Part shown: piece after piece, positions 31,204 through 42,045 of the stretch
Numbering within the stretch: position 1 is the stretch's first letter
Layout: the number at the start of each line of letters is the position of its first letter
Assembly (NCBI GenBank): GCA_025056865.1
Contig: JANWVO010000002.1
Coordinates: 1 to 64,000 of the forward strand
DNA from: Bryobacteraceae bacterium
Lineage (GTDB): Bacteria > Acidobacteriota > Terriglobia > Bryobacterales > Bryobacteraceae
DNA length: 64,000 nt
Direction of reading: 5' to 3'
Translations under genes and position numbers: made by a program
The notes under the pieces: model-generated
What the model was told of the DNA's origin: nothing
What the model saw: only the letters and a program-made list of their open reading frames with translations
The model's database searches: none

Positions 31204-32037
31204 ATGCCGGTGCACGCGACGCGGCTGAGACGCCGCATGCGCGGCGGCGCACAGGCGCACCTGCTGGCCTGTGATGACGGCCGCTTCTACGTCACCAAGT
31301 TCCTCAACAACCCGCAGCACCGCCGCATCCTCGCCAACGAGTGGGCCGCGGCCATCCTGCTGCGCCACCTCGGCGTCGCCCGCCCGGACGTACGCGTGGT
31401 CGAGGTCAGCGCCGCCCTTCTGGCCGCCGAACCCGATATCCATTTCCAGCTCGGCACCCGCCGCGCCCCTGTCCAGCCCGGCCTCCATTTCGGTTCCCTC
31501 TTCCCGGGCAATCCGGACACGGACGCCGTCTATGACTTCCTGCCGGATTCGCTCCTGCCCTCCCTGGCCAACCTCCGCGACTTCGCCGGCGCGCTCGTCT
31601 TCGACAAGTGGGCGGCCAACAGCGATTCCCGCCAGGCCATCTTCTTCCGCCGCCGCCTTGGCGAATTCCTCGACCATGATGGACCTCCCAATCAGAAGGG
31701 CTTCATCGCCCAGATGGTCGATCACGGCTACATCCTCGATGGCCCCCATTGGGACTTCCCGGATTCCCCCATCCAGGGCCTCTACTTCCGCCCCCTCGTC
31801 TATCACGGCATCCGCTCGATGGAGGACTTCGAGCCCTATCTTGCCCGGGCCATCCACTGCCCTGAGGAAATCTTCGATGAGATTCTCCGCAGCACCCCAC
31901 AGGCATGGATCGAAGGCGAGGAAGACGACTGGCACCGCGTGCTCGAAAAGCTCTTCCACCGCCGACGCAGGATCGCCGATCTGATCCTGGCCACCATCCG
32001 CGCCCGCCCTCAGGCTTTTCCTTCCTGGCGGGGATGA
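31204..32037 (+). CDS. HipA-like kinase domain protein (HipA_2 type)
   Basis: 277 residues. Reads as a compact kinase of the HipA group: Lys32 in RFYVTKFL (ATP lysine), Glu46 in LANEWAAA, Asp134 and Asn139 in VFDKWAANSDSR (catalytic loop), and Asp173 in MVDHGYIL (metal). It lacks the N-terminal HipA domain and no HipB-like repressor is next to it. A classic HipBA toxin-antitoxin is therefore not supported. It may phosphorylate a protein or tRNA-synthetase-like target, but this is inference. The start is the ATG at 31204. No clear promoter or ribosome binding site was found. Confidence 0.7.
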   Translation: MPVHATRLRRRMRGGAQAHLLACDDGRFYVTKFLNNPQHRRILANEWAAAILLRHLGVARPDVRVVEVSAALLAAEPDIHFQLGTRRAPVQPGLHFGSLFPGNPDTDAVYDFLPDSLLPSLANLRDFAGALVFDKWAANSDSRQAIFFRRRLGEFLDHDGPPNQKGFIAQMVDHGYILDGPHWDFPDSPIQGLYFRPLVYHGIRSMEDFEPYLARAIHCPEEIFDEILRSTPQAWIEGEEDDWHRVLEKLFHRRRRIADLILATIRARPQAFPSWRG

Positions 32038-32334
32038 GCGGCTGACCGCTTCTCCAGAATCCATTGAAAATAAAATAGGTATTGCGATCCCCCTCTCCCG
32101 CCGGGCACCGCCGGCCGCACTTCGTGCCGTCCTCACGAGACCCGCAGATCGGGCCGGCCCGCCTCCGGCCCCGCCCGCCCCGGCATCCCTTTTGCACCGC
32201 ATCCCCTCCCCGCCCGCCAGACGCCCGTCCCGCCCGTTTATGTTAAGGTATGGAGCGAGTGACCTCCTCGGGCGGGGCTGTTCCGGACCGCAACGCGCAG
32301 GCCAGCCGCACACTGCCCGGGAGGCGGATTCCGT

Positions 32335-34794
32335 ATGGCGAAATCTCTGGTCATCGTTGAGTCGCCCGCCAAGGCGAAAACCATCGGCAAGTACCTCGGA
32401 AAGGACTTTGCCGTCAAGGCGAGCCTCGGCCACATCAAGGACCTGCCCAAGAACCAGCTCGCCGTGGACGTGGACAACGGCTTCGAGCCCACTTACGTCG
32501 TCATCGAAGGCAAAAAGAAGCTCATCGAAGAGCTCCGCAAGGCCGCTCACTCTGCCGAAGCCGTCTACCTCGCCGCCGACCCTGACCGCGAGGGCGAGGC
32601 CATCTGCTACCACCTCCAGGAAGAACTCCAGCCGAAGCGCGGCGACCGGCCGGTGATCCACCGCGTCACCTTCAACGAAATCACGGCCCCGGCGGTCAGG
32701 AATGCCTTCGAGCACCCGCGCCCCGTCGACATGAACCTGGTCAACGCCCAGCAGGCGCGCCGCGTGCTTGACCGGCTCGTCGGTTACAAGATCTCCCCCC
32801 TGCTCTGGGACAAGGTGCGCCGCGGCCTCTCCGCCGGACGCGTCCAGACGGTCGCCCTCCGCCTCATCACCGACCGCGAGAAGGAAATTCGCGACTTCGT
32901 CCGCCGCGAATACTGGACCATCGGCGTCCACCTCGCCGCGAAGAAGCCCCCGGTTCTCAAGACCCAGCTCGTCAAGAAGGACGGCGAGAACCTCGCGATT
33001 CCCGACCAGGCCTCGGCCGAGGCCATCACCCGCGCCCTCGAGCACGCCCGGTTCACCGTCCAGTCGGTGGTCACGCGCGAAAAGCGCCGCAACCCGGTGC
33101 CTCCGTTCATCACCTCCACGCTCCAGCAGGAGGCGGCGCGCAAGCTGCGCTTCAGCGTCAAGCGGACGATGATGCTCGCCCAGCGGCTCTACGAAGGCAT
33201 CGAACTCGGCCCCGAGGGCGCTGTGGGCCTCATCACCTACATGCGCACGGACTCCACCCGCGTCAGCGACGAGGCCCTGCGCGAAGTCCGCGGCTACATC
33301 GAAACCCGCTTCGACCGCCGCTATCTGCCCGAGTCGCCCAACTCCTACAGGTCGAAGAAAGGCGCGCAGGACGCCCACGAAGCCATCCGCCCTACGTCGG
33401 TCTGGCGCGACCCGGACTCCATCGCCGCCTTCCTCTCCGAGGACGAGCTCAAGCTTTACCGCCTCATCTGGCAGCGCTTCATCGCCAGCCAGATGACGCC
33501 CGCCGTCTACGACCAGACCACGGTCGAGGTCACAGCCACCGGCAGCGACGGCGCGAACTACCTCATGCGCGCCACCGGCAGCGTGCCCAAGTTCGACGGC
33601 TTCCAGGCCATCTACCGCGAAGGCAAGGACCAGAAAGACGAAGAGGACGAGGAGGAGCACACGCGCCTGCCCGCCGTCGAGCAGGGCGAAGTGCTCAAGC
33701 TCCGCTCCCTCCATCCGGAACAGCACTTCACGGAGCCTCCGCCGCGCTACACCGAAGCCACGCTCGTCAAGGAACTCGAAGCCGACGGCGTTGGCCGCCC
33801 CTCCACCTACGCCTCCATCCTCACCACCATCCAGGACCGCGAGTACGTGAAGAAGGAGGGCGGCAAGTTCGTCCCCACCGAGCTCGGCATGATCGTCTCC
33901 GATCTGCTCGTGGAGAACTTCGCCGACATCTTCGACGTCGGCTACACCGCCCGCATGGAAGAGGAGCTCGACGAGGTCGAAGAAGGCCGCCGCGACTGGC
34001 GCGACCTGATGCGCGAGTTCTACCAGCGCTTCGTCAACGACCTCGCCCGCGCCGAACAGCAAATGCGCGATATCAAGCGCATGGAAATGCCCACCGACCA
34101 GACCTGCGACAAATGCGGCAAGCCAATGGTCATCAAGTGGGGCAGGCACGGCTCCTTCCTCGCCTGCTCGGGCTATCCCGATTGCACCAACACCCGCCAG
34201 CTCGCCCGCGGTCTGCACGAGCTGAACGGCTCCGGAGAAGGCGAAGTCGTCGAGGTCAGCGAACAGGACTCGGCCGAATACTGCCCCAACTGCGGCCGTG
34301 AAATGGTGCTCAAGAAGGGCCGCTTCGGCAGCTTCCTCGCCTGCTCCGGCTACCCGGACTGCAAGACCACGCGGCAGCTCGGCCAGGCCCAGAAAAAGCC
34401 CGACGTCCCGCTCGATGAGAAATGCCCTGAATGCGGCCACAACCTTGTGCTGAAGCACGGCCGCTTCGGCGAATTCACCGCCTGCTCGAATTACCCGAAA
34501 TGCCGCTATGTGAAGCAGCAGACCACCGGCATCGCCTGCCCCCAGTGCGGCCAGGGCGAGCTGGTGCAACGCCGGTCGAAGCGCGGCAAGACCTTCTACG
34601 GCTGCAACCGGTACCCGGACTGCGGCTTCGTCGCCTGGGCGCGCCCCGTGCCTGAGAAATGCCCGGATTGCGGCTCGCCCTACCTGGTCGAAAAGAACCT
34701 GAAGAAGGGCACGGTCCTGGCCTGTGCCCAGAAGGGCTGCAAGTTCCAGAAAGAGGCAGCGCCTGCGGAGGCGGCTGCCGTGCCGCCGAAATGA
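32335..34794 (+). CDS. topA: DNA topoisomerase I (type IA)
   Basis: 819 residues. Relaxes negative supercoils. Toprim domain at the N-terminus (SLVIVESPAKAKTIGKYLG, AADPDREGEAICYHL with the acidic metal residues). The catalytic Tyr302 is in GLITYMRTDSTRVS. The C-terminus carries five zinc-ribbon repeats from about residue 590 (CDKCGKPM, CPNCGREM, CPECGHNL, CPQCGQGE, CPDCGSPY), three with the xACSxYPxC ending. The fifth ends CAQKGC. The ATG at 32335 follows GGGAGGCGG. Its stop overlaps the start of the next gene as ATGA, so the two are translationally coupled. The 297 bp upstream contains no gene that I can support. Confidence 0.96.
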   Translation: MAKSLVIVESPAKAKTIGKYLGKDFAVKASLGHIKDLPKNQLAVDVDNGFEPTYVVIEGKKKLIEELRKAAHSAEAVYLAADPDREGEAICYHLQEELQPKRGDRPVIHRVTFNEITAPAVRNAFEHPRPVDMNLVNAQQARRVLDRLVGYKISPLLWDKVRRGLSAGRVQTVALRLITDREKEIRDFVRREYWTIGVHLAAKKPPVLKTQLVKKDGENLAIPDQASAEAITRALEHARFTVQSVVTREKRRNPVPPFITSTLQQEAARKLRFSVKRTMMLAQRLYEGIELGPEGAVGLITYMRTDSTRVSDEALREVRGYIETRFDRRYLPESPNSYRSKKGAQDAHEAIRPTSVWRDPDSIAAFLSEDELKLYRLIWQRFIASQMTPAVYDQTTVEVTATGSDGANYLMRATGSVPKFDGFQAIYREGKDQKDEEDEEEHTRLPAVEQGEVLKLRSLHPEQHFTEPPPRYTEATLVKELEADGVGRPSTYASILTTIQDREYVKKEGGKFVPTELGMIVSDLLVENFADIFDVGYTARMEEELDEVEEGRRDWRDLMREFYQRFVNDLARAEQQMRDIKRMEMPTDQTCDKCGKPMVIKWGRHGSFLACSGYPDCTNTRQLARGLHELNGSGEGEVVEVSEQDSAEYCPNCGREMVLKKGRFGSFLACSGYPDCKTTRQLGQAQKKPDVPLDEKCPECGHNLVLKHGRFGEFTACSNYPKCRYVKQQTTGIACPQCGQGELVQRRSKRGKTFYGCNRYPDCGFVAWARPVPEKCPDCGSPYLVEKNLKKGTVLACAQKGCKFQKEAAPAEAAAVPPK

Positions 34795-35756
34795 GCCGCA
34801 CCCCGCTTTACCGGCTTTCCATGGCGGCCGCGGTCGCGATCCTGCTGGCCGGGGCCGCCCTGCTTCTCCCTGGCTCGGGGGAGGCCATGGAACGCATCGT
34901 ACCTTTCCTCTATTGCGCCTGGCAGTCCCTGAAACTCGACAGCCCCGTCTGTTCACGGCCTCAGGCGGCGTTGGGCCTTTGGGAGGCTGAGCAGACCCTG
35001 GCCGCAGGCAGAAGCACATACCCGAGGATCCGCCCGCTTGCCGACGATGGCCACGGCTACCGCCTCTGGGAAAGCCCCGTGGGCCAGTGGTGGTTTCCCG
35101 CCAATACAGATCCCAATCACATCCGCTTCGCCCTCACCCAATACGTGGTCACCGCTTACCCCGGCCTTCAGATCCGCCCCGGTGCCGTCGTCCTCGACTG
35201 CGGCGGCTACGTCGGCGATTGGGCCCATTGGGCCTTGCAGCACGGCGCCTCCCGCGTCGTCGTCTTCGAACCCGCCTCGGCTCAACTGGAATGCATCCGC
35301 CGCAACCTCGCCGGCCCCATCCGCGAGGGCCGTGTCATCCTCATCCCCAAAGGAGTCTGGGACGAGCCCGGAACTCTCCGCCTCCAGATCGTCCCCGGCA
35401 ACCCTGCCGCCAACAGCGTCACGGATCAGCCCGGCGAAAGAGAGGAGGCGATCCAGCTCACCACCATCGACGCCGTCGTCGACGAGCTGAGACTGGACCG
35501 CCTCGATGCCATCAAGATGGATATCGAAGGCGCCGAGGTCCGCGCCCTCCGCGGCGCACGCCGCACCCTCGCCCGCTTCCGCCCCCAGCTCGCCGTCGCC
35601 ACCGAGCACACCGCCGACATGCTCCAGAACAACCGCAATGTCATCCAGACGATGCGGGAAATCGCCCCCTCCTACCGCTTCCGCTGCGGCTACTGCTCGC
35701 TGTCCCGCGACCGGCGCCGCATCATCCCGGAAACCCTCTACTTCTATCCCGAATAA
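34791..35756 (+). CDS. FkbM-family methyltransferase, membrane-anchored
   Basis: 321 residues. A hydrophobic N-terminal segment (MAAAVAILLAGAALLLPGSG) should anchor or export it. The Rossmann SAM-binding motif is VVLDCGGYVGDWAHWAL, followed by VVVFEPASAQLECIRRNL. The family signature DAIKMDIEGAEVRALRGA is present, so an O-methylation role on a sugar or lipid is likely. Translation is coupled to topA by ATGA at 34791-34794. No functional link to topoisomerase is known. It could also be a compact-genome coincidence. Confidence 0.82.
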   Translation: MSRTPLYRLSMAAAVAILLAGAALLLPGSGEAMERIVPFLYCAWQSLKLDSPVCSRPQAALGLWEAEQTLAAGRSTYPRIRPLADDGHGYRLWESPVGQWWFPANTDPNHIRFALTQYVVTAYPGLQIRPGAVVLDCGGYVGDWAHWALQHGASRVVVFEPASAQLECIRRNLAGPIREGRVILIPKGVWDEPGTLRLQIVPGNPAANSVTDQPGEREEAIQLTTIDAVVDELRLDRLDAIKMDIEGAEVRALRGARRTLARFRPQLAVATEHTADMLQNNRNVIQTMREIAPSYRFRCGYCSLSRDRRRIIPETLYFYPE

Positions 35757-35811
35757 TCGCCGGCACCTCCGCGCCCCGCCCTCCTGTGCCGTCCACCCGC
35801 AAGCTGTTCCC

Positions 35812-37152
<1,341 letters not shown>

Positions 37153-37221
37153 CCGCATGGCTTCCGCGGGAGGGGCGCTCCTCTTGCGCCCCTCCCCGCG
37201 CGCTCCGCTACAATCACCCGT

Positions 37222-37590
37222 ATGCAGCACTCCCCGGGTTTCCTGAAGCTCGTCGAGGACGCAAAGAGCCGCGTCCGCGAACTCAGCATCCCTGACTACC
37301 TCGCCTGGCGCGGCTCCGGCCGCCAGCACATCCTCATCGATACCCGCGAAGAGAGCGAGTGGGCCTCCGGCCGCATCCCCGGGGCCATCCACATCTGCAA
37401 GGGCGTCATCGAGCGCGACATCGAGCGCATCGTCCCGGATCACGCCGCCACGCTCGTGCTCTACTGCGGCGGCGGCTACCGCAGCGCCCTCGCCGCCGAC
37501 AACCTCCAGAAAATGGGCTACTCGAACGTCCTTTCTCTCGCAGGCGGCTGGCGCGATTGGGTAGAGCGCGGACTCCCGGTCGAAAAGTAG
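37222..37590 (+). CDS. single-domain rhodanese sulfurtransferase
   Basis: 122 residues. One rhodanese domain: ILIDTREESEWASGRIPGAIHI, then the active-site Cys82 in LYCGGGYRSALAADNL, and VLSLAGGWRDWVERGLPV. The loop CGGGYR fits a sulfurtransferase handling a persulfide. It follows metY on the same strand, which supports a role in sulfur transfer. Confidence 0.88.
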   Translation: MQHSPGFLKLVEDAKSRVRELSIPDYLAWRGSGRQHILIDTREESEWASGRIPGAIHICKGVIERDIERIVPDHAATLVLYCGGGYRSALAADNLQKMGYSNVLSLAGGWRDWVERGLPVEK

Positions 37591-37627
37591 CGCCCCGCTG
37601 CGCTATGCTGGGGAGCCAGGCCCGCCC

Positions 37628-39706
37628 ATGCGCCTCGGACTCCTGCTGCTGGCCGCCGTCCTGCCCGCCTCCGCCCGGCTCGCCAGCCCCATCGCCAGCT
37701 ACGACATCCGCGCCTCGCTCGATCCCCGCGCGCACCGCATCGCCGGCGAGCAGACGCTCCTCTGGCTGAACGACTCTCCCGACGCCGTCCCCAACCTCCG
37801 CTTCCACCTCTACATGAACGCGTTTCGCAACACGCGTTCCACCTTCTATCTGGAATCCGGCGGACAGCTCCGCGGCGACCGCGCCGCGCGCGACAGTTGG
37901 GGCTGGATCCAGATCCATTCTCTCCGCCTCGAGGACGGCACGGATCTCACGCCTTCCATCCGCTGCGTCTCCCCCGACGACAACAACCCCGACGACTGCA
38001 CCGTCATCGACGTCCCCGTCCCGGCCCCTGTGCGCCCCGCCCAGGCGCTGCGCCTGCATTTCCGCTTTACGGTGCAACTGCCTCGCGTCTTCGCCCGGAC
38101 CGGATATCACGGCGATTTCCACCTCGCCGGCCAGTGGTTCCCGAAAATCGGCGTCTGGGAAACCCGCGGATTCCGCGGCCGGGAAACGCCCGGATGGAAC
38201 TGCCATCAGTTCCATGCAAACTCGGAATTTTACGCCAATTTCGGCGATTATCGCGTCGAAATTACCGTGCCCTCGCACTTCGTCGTTGGCGCTACCGGCG
38301 AAATGGTCCGCCGCACGGACAACCCCGCAGCCCGCACCTCCACCTACGTCTTCGTTCAGCCTTCCGTCACGGACTTCGCCTGGACCGCCCAGCCCGGCTT
38401 CCTCCGTCTCGAGCGCCTCTTCGAAGCGCGCAGGGAAGTCTCCCGCCAGGAGATCGCTGCCACCGCCCGCCTCCACGGCATCCCCGAGCAGGACGCGGAG
38501 CTTTCTGACGTCCGCATGATCGTCCTCCTCCAGCCGGAGCACGCCGAACAGGCCGAACGCCATTTCCGCGCCCTCTCCACTGCCATCAGGCACTTCGGTC
38601 TCTGGTACGGCCGCTACCCCTACAGGACCATCACCGTCGTTGATCCTCCGTACGGGGCAGGCGGAGCCGCCGGTATGGAATACCCCACCTTCATCACCGC
38701 CGGCACCTCCTTCCGGCTTCCTCCGGATGTCCTTTCGCTCGAAATGGTCACGGTTCATGAATTCGGCCACCAGTTCTGGATGCAGCTTGTGGCGTCGAAC
38801 GAATTCGAAGAGTCCTGGCTCGACGAAGGGTTCAACACCTATTCCACCAGCAAAATCATGGACAAGGCCTATGGCGGCACGGCCCTGCCCCTGTCCATTT
38901 TCGGCAGGAATTTTGCCTCTTTCCTCCGCCTGCCGCGCCTCACCCAGTCCTCCCTCAGCCGCATCGCCCACCTCTCCTACCCGGTGCGCGACCCGCTCGC
39001 CCTCCCCGCCTGGCAGTTTTATGACTCCGCCAGCTACTCCGTCAGCTCTTACATGCGCACGGCCGTCGCCCTCGAAACGCTCGAGCGCCTCATCGGCCCG
39101 GACACGATGGCGCGCGCCATGCGCGTCTACCACCAGCGCTGGCGCTTCCGCCATCCCTCCTCGCGGGATTTCCAGCAGGCCGTCGAAGAAGTCTCCGGCC
39201 GCAGCCTGGAATGGTTCTTCAGCCAGTTCGTCTTCGGCGCCCGCCGCCTGGACTACGCGGTCTCGGAAATCGGCAGCCGCCGCATCTCCACTCCGGCGGG
39301 CGTCTTCGAATCCGGCGGAAAACAGTGGACGGTTTCCGCCGAAGAGGCGGAGAAACAGGACCGTCAGTCGGAAAAGAAGGGCAGGAAGCCGCTCTACGAA
39401 TCGTGGGTGAAAATTGAACGCCTCGGCGATGCAACCGTCCCGCAGGAGCTCGAAGTCCGCTTCCGCGACGGGCGCGTCGAACGCCGTTCCTTCGACGGCG
39501 CCGCCCGCTGGGTGAAATTCACCTTCACGCATCCGGCGGAAATCGAGTCCGCTCAGCTCGATCCCCGCCGCATCTACCAGCTCGATCAGTCCTTTTCCAA
39601 TAATGGCCGCACCGCGCGCCTGCAAACCGGCCCTGCCGCCCAATGGCTGCCCCGCCTCCTGTTCTGGGCGCAGAACGCCCTCCTCTGGCTGTCGGCGTTG
39701 GCGTAG
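37628..39706 (+). CDS. exported M1-family zinc metallopeptidase
   Basis: 692 residues. Signal peptide (MRLGLLLLAAVLPASARLASP). N-terminal beta-sandwich of an aminopeptidase, then the substrate-recognition motif GGAAGMEYPTFITAG. The zinc site is His377-x3-His381 in TVHEFGHQFW with Glu400 in ESWLDEGFNTYST. This is the HExxH-x18-E pattern of M1. It probably trims peptides outside the cytoplasm. The C-terminus is rich in beta structure. The membrane protein gene follows after 12 bp and is likely co-transcribed. Confidence 0.88.
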   Translation: MRLGLLLLAAVLPASARLASPIASYDIRASLDPRAHRIAGEQTLLWLNDSPDAVPNLRFHLYMNAFRNTRSTFYLESGGQLRGDRAARDSWGWIQIHSLRLEDGTDLTPSIRCVSPDDNNPDDCTVIDVPVPAPVRPAQALRLHFRFTVQLPRVFARTGYHGDFHLAGQWFPKIGVWETRGFRGRETPGWNCHQFHANSEFYANFGDYRVEITVPSHFVVGATGEMVRRTDNPAARTSTYVFVQPSVTDFAWTAQPGFLRLERLFEARREVSRQEIAATARLHGIPEQDAELSDVRMIVLLQPEHAEQAERHFRALSTAIRHFGLWYGRYPYRTITVVDPPYGAGGAAGMEYPTFITAGTSFRLPPDVLSLEMVTVHEFGHQFWMQLVASNEFEESWLDEGFNTYSTSKIMDKAYGGTALPLSIFGRNFASFLRLPRLTQSSLSRIAHLSYPVRDPLALPAWQFYDSASYSVSSYMRTAVALETLERLIGPDTMARAMRVYHQRWRFRHPSSRDFQQAVEEVSGRSLEWFFSQFVFGARRLDYAVSEIGSRRISTPAGVFESGGKQWTVSAEEAEKQDRQSEKKGRKPLYESWVKIERLGDATVPQELEVRFRDGRVERRSFDGAARWVKFTFTHPAEIESAQLDPRRIYQLDQSFSNNGRTARLQTGPAAQWLPRLLFWAQNALLWLSALA

Positions 39707-39718
39707 GAAGAATCTGCC

Positions 39719-40645
39719 ATGCTCCCCCTCATCGCCTTCTGGAACGGCATGGAACGGGCCGCAGCGCGGTGGCGCCTGCTGGTTCTCTACTGGTTTGTCC
39801 ACACGCTGCTGGCGCTCGCTATCGCTGCGCCCGTTGCGGCCGTGGCCACCGCGCCGCTTCTCCGCTCCACGCTGGCCAGAGAGCTCCTCGGACAGTTCGA
39901 CGTCGCCTGGCTGGCCGAGCTTTATGCATCGGCCGGCCAGCAGGCCGCTCCGGCCCTCCTCGCCGCGGCCGCCGTCGCCGGCCTCGCCGCCTGGCTGGCC
40001 GGAGTTCTCCTCGCCGGAGGAGCCGTCCCCGCTCTCGCGTCGCCCGATCTGCCGCAGAATGCGGCGGTTTTCTGGCAAAATGCCGGGAGAAATTTCTGGC
40101 GGTTTTTCCGTTTATCGCTGTATTTTCTCGTTCTTTATGCCTCTGTTTTCGCCGCTCTCGGCCTGATTCGCACGGCCGCCCGCGCGCTCTGGGGCGAGGG
40201 GCTCGCCGCCGCCCCCCTCGTCTATGCGGACTGGCTCCGCCTCGCGCTGCTCCTCCTTGCTTTCGGCCTCCTCGCCACCGCCTCGGCGTTTGCGAAGGTG
40301 CGCATCGTGCTGTCGGACTCGCGGCAATGCCTGCGCGCCTGTCTCGGCTCGGTGCGGCTCATCCTCCGCCACCCGGGCCTCGTCTTCTGGCTGTGGGCGT
40401 GTTTTGCCGCCACCGGTCTCGCCGCCGCGTGGCTCTATCTGCACGCATCCAACTGGCTGGAAACGCGCCTCGGCGCCCTGCTTCTTCCGCTTGTCGCGCT
40501 CCAGCAGGCTTATCTGCTGGCTCGCATTCTGCTGCGGTTCGCTCTCTGGGGCGCCGCGGCCGAGATGGATCCCCTGCTCCGCCCGCTCCCTTCCGCCGCG
40601 CCCCCTCCGCCGCCTGCCCCGCCCGCGCCCGAATACGAAATCTGA
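39719..40645 (+). CDS. integral membrane protein of unknown function
   Basis: 308 residues with about six hydrophobic helices (for example LLVLYWFVHTLLALAIAAPVAA, LYFLVLYASVFAALGLI, LALLLLAFGLLATASAF, VFWLWACFAATGLAAAWLYL). It ends in a Pro/Ala-rich cytoplasmic tail (SAAPPPPPAPPAPEYEI). I recognise no catalytic motif. The close coupling to the M1 peptidase gene suggests a shared function. Confidence 0.7.
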   Translation: MLPLIAFWNGMERAAARWRLLVLYWFVHTLLALAIAAPVAAVATAPLLRSTLARELLGQFDVAWLAELYASAGQQAAPALLAAAAVAGLAAWLAGVLLAGGAVPALASPDLPQNAAVFWQNAGRNFWRFFRLSLYFLVLYASVFAALGLIRTAARALWGEGLAAAPLVYADWLRLALLLLAFGLLATASAFAKVRIVLSDSRQCLRACLGSVRLILRHPGLVFWLWACFAATGLAAAWLYLHASNWLETRLGALLLPLVALQQAYLLARILLRFALWGAAAEMDPLLRPLPSAAPPPPPAPPAPEYEI

Positions 40646-40647
40646 TC

Positions 40648-40663
40648 CCTCACGGGCGTGAGG
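40648..40663. terminator. short hairpin between convergent genes
   Basis: CCTCAC-GGGC-GTGAGG overlaps the end of gph and lies three bases after the membrane-protein stop. The two genes are only four bases apart. A stem of six pairs without T-tract makes this a weak call. Confidence 0.3.
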
Positions 40664-41300
40664 CAAGCAGCCGCGGCAGCTCCGTCATCGAATCGATCAG
40701 GAAATCCGGCGGCGTCTCCTTCAGCGTCTGCGGGCTGATCCCGTAAGTGACGCCCACTGACCGCACGCCCGCATTGCGCGCCGTCAGCACGTCGGTCGCC
40801 GAATCGCCCACCATCCACGTCTCGGCCGGCTTCGCGCCCGCCTCCTGCATCAGCGTGCGGATGCCGATCGGGTCCGGTTTCTTCTGCTCGAAGCTGTTGC
40901 CGCCGTAAATCTGGAAAAAGTAGGGCGCCAGTCCCAGGCCTGCGCAAAGGTCGCGCGAGAACCGCTGCGGCTTGTTGGTCAGCACCGCCATCTTCACGCC
41001 CTGCCCGTGCAGCGTTTCCAGCGTCTCCACCACGCCCGGATACGGGCGCGTGTGATCGAGCATGTGCTCGCGGTAGTAGCTGAGGAAGAAGCTAAGCGCC
41101 TCCTGCACCTGCTCCTCGCTCGCTTCAGGCCCCATCGCCCGCCGGATCAGCACCGGAGCGCCGTTGCCCACGTAGGAGGCCACCAGATCGTGCGGCAGCG
41201 GCGGGAGGCCCATGTAGGCGCGCGCCGCGTTCACCGAATTGCACAGGTCGTCGACGGAGTCCACCAGCGTCCCGTCGAGATCGAAGATCACCAGCGCCAT
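40650..41300 (-). CDS. gph: phosphoglycolate phosphatase-like HAD hydrolase
   Basis: 216 residues. HAD motif I FDLDGTLVDS (nucleophile Asp7), motif II VLTNKPQ, motif III Lys in QKKPDP, and motif IV WMVGDSATDVLTARNAG. The helical cap domain and the ending SMTELPRLL are typical of Gph. It removes 2-phosphoglycolate formed by DNA repair. Other HAD phosphatases share these motifs, so specificity is probable, not proved. The ATG at 41300 is chosen as the family start. Confidence 0.82.
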   Translation of the reverse strand: MALVIFDLDGTLVDSVDDLCNSVNAARAYMGLPPLPHDLVASYVGNGAPVLIRRAMGPEASEEQVQEALSFFLSYYREHMLDHTRPYPGVVETLETLHGQGVKMAVLTNKPQRFSRDLCAGLGLAPYFFQIYGGNSFEQKKPDPIGIRTLMQEAGAKPAETWMVGDSATDVLTARNAGVRSVGVTYGISPQTLKETPPDFLIDSMTELPRLLASRP

Positions 41301-41621
41301 CTGCCTGTCTTCAGTGTAACCGCACGAGGGGCTTGCGCCAGCATTCCTCCGCGCCGCCGCTTGGCCAACGCCTGCCCGCCCCTTGCGGGACTTCCCCGCC
41401 GGTACGGGCGCGAGAATCGGCAGTGCCCGCGTCGAAGCCACACGGCCCGCATGGCCGGTGAAGGGGCAGCCCGCCGCTCCCGCATTGCCCCTGTTTCTGT
41501 CTCTTCGCAGGGCGGTCCGCACGGGAAACGCCGATGGCGCGGCGCGGTCGTCCGCCCTCACGCGCGGCCGCTGCCTGGGCAGTTGAGTGCCCGCCTCAGC
41601 CGGGACTTGCGAATCGGCGCC
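41301..41621. other. 321-bp intergenic region
   Basis: Lies between two minus-strand genes. I see GC-rich sequence with no supported gene, no clear terminator and no repeat worth reporting. Open frames here do not resemble known proteins. Confidence 0.4.
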
Positions 41622-41972
41622 TCACACTTCGTCGGCGTCTTCCTCGTCGCCCTCCTGAATCCACACGTGCACCGCCTTCACCTCGTTCCGGTAACGGGCA
41701 AGCACGTAACAGAGAAAAGTGCCGGCCAGCAGTGCGGGACACCCCTCGCCCTTCGTCACGATCCTTCCGACGAGAGTCCTCGGTCCGGCCAGCCATTGGA
41801 GATTCAGCGCGCCGTGTGCGCCGTTCCGGTAGATCTTCGCCCAGCCGTACTGCCGGCCCTTCTTCTTCTCCCGGTCGACCTTCAGGCCAAAATGCTCCAA
41901 CTGAGGATCGTTGACGATTCTTTCTCTCAGGGACTCCGCCCTGCTGCTCACAACCTGGATGACTGTCTGCAT
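41622..41972 (-). CDS. small protein of unknown function (116 aa)
   Basis: Begins MQTVIQVVSSRAESLRERIV. It contains a basic segment (KVDREKKKGRQYGWAKIY) and ends in an acidic tail (VWIQEGDEEDADEV). No ribosome binding site is obvious for this ATG, and a GTG 11 codons upstream is possible. No membrane segment or family motif that I know is present. It sits on the minus strand next to the YIP1 gene. Confidence 0.55.
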   Translation of the reverse strand: MQTVIQVVSSRAESLRERIVNDPQLEHFGLKVDREKKKGRQYGWAKIYRNGAHGALNLQWLAGPRTLVGRIVTKGEGCPALLAGTFLCYVLARYRNEVKAVHVWIQEGDEEDADEV

Positions 41973-42045
41973 GGAGGATGAACGCGCGCAGGCTCCGGCC
42001 TGCACTCGTTCATCATCGGCTCAGAGCCTGCGATTCTTCACTGCT

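Noticed and set aside
31204-32037. HipBA toxin-antitoxin module
   Set aside because: No HipB-type helix-turn-helix gene is adjacent and the N-terminal HipA domain is missing.
30901-35019. A very long open minus-strand frame opposite topA and the HipA-like gene
   Set aside because: It is opposite strongly conserved genes and has no motif. Long antisense frames are expected in GC-rich DNA. Only its last 75 codons (30901-31128), outside those genes, are kept as a separate gene.
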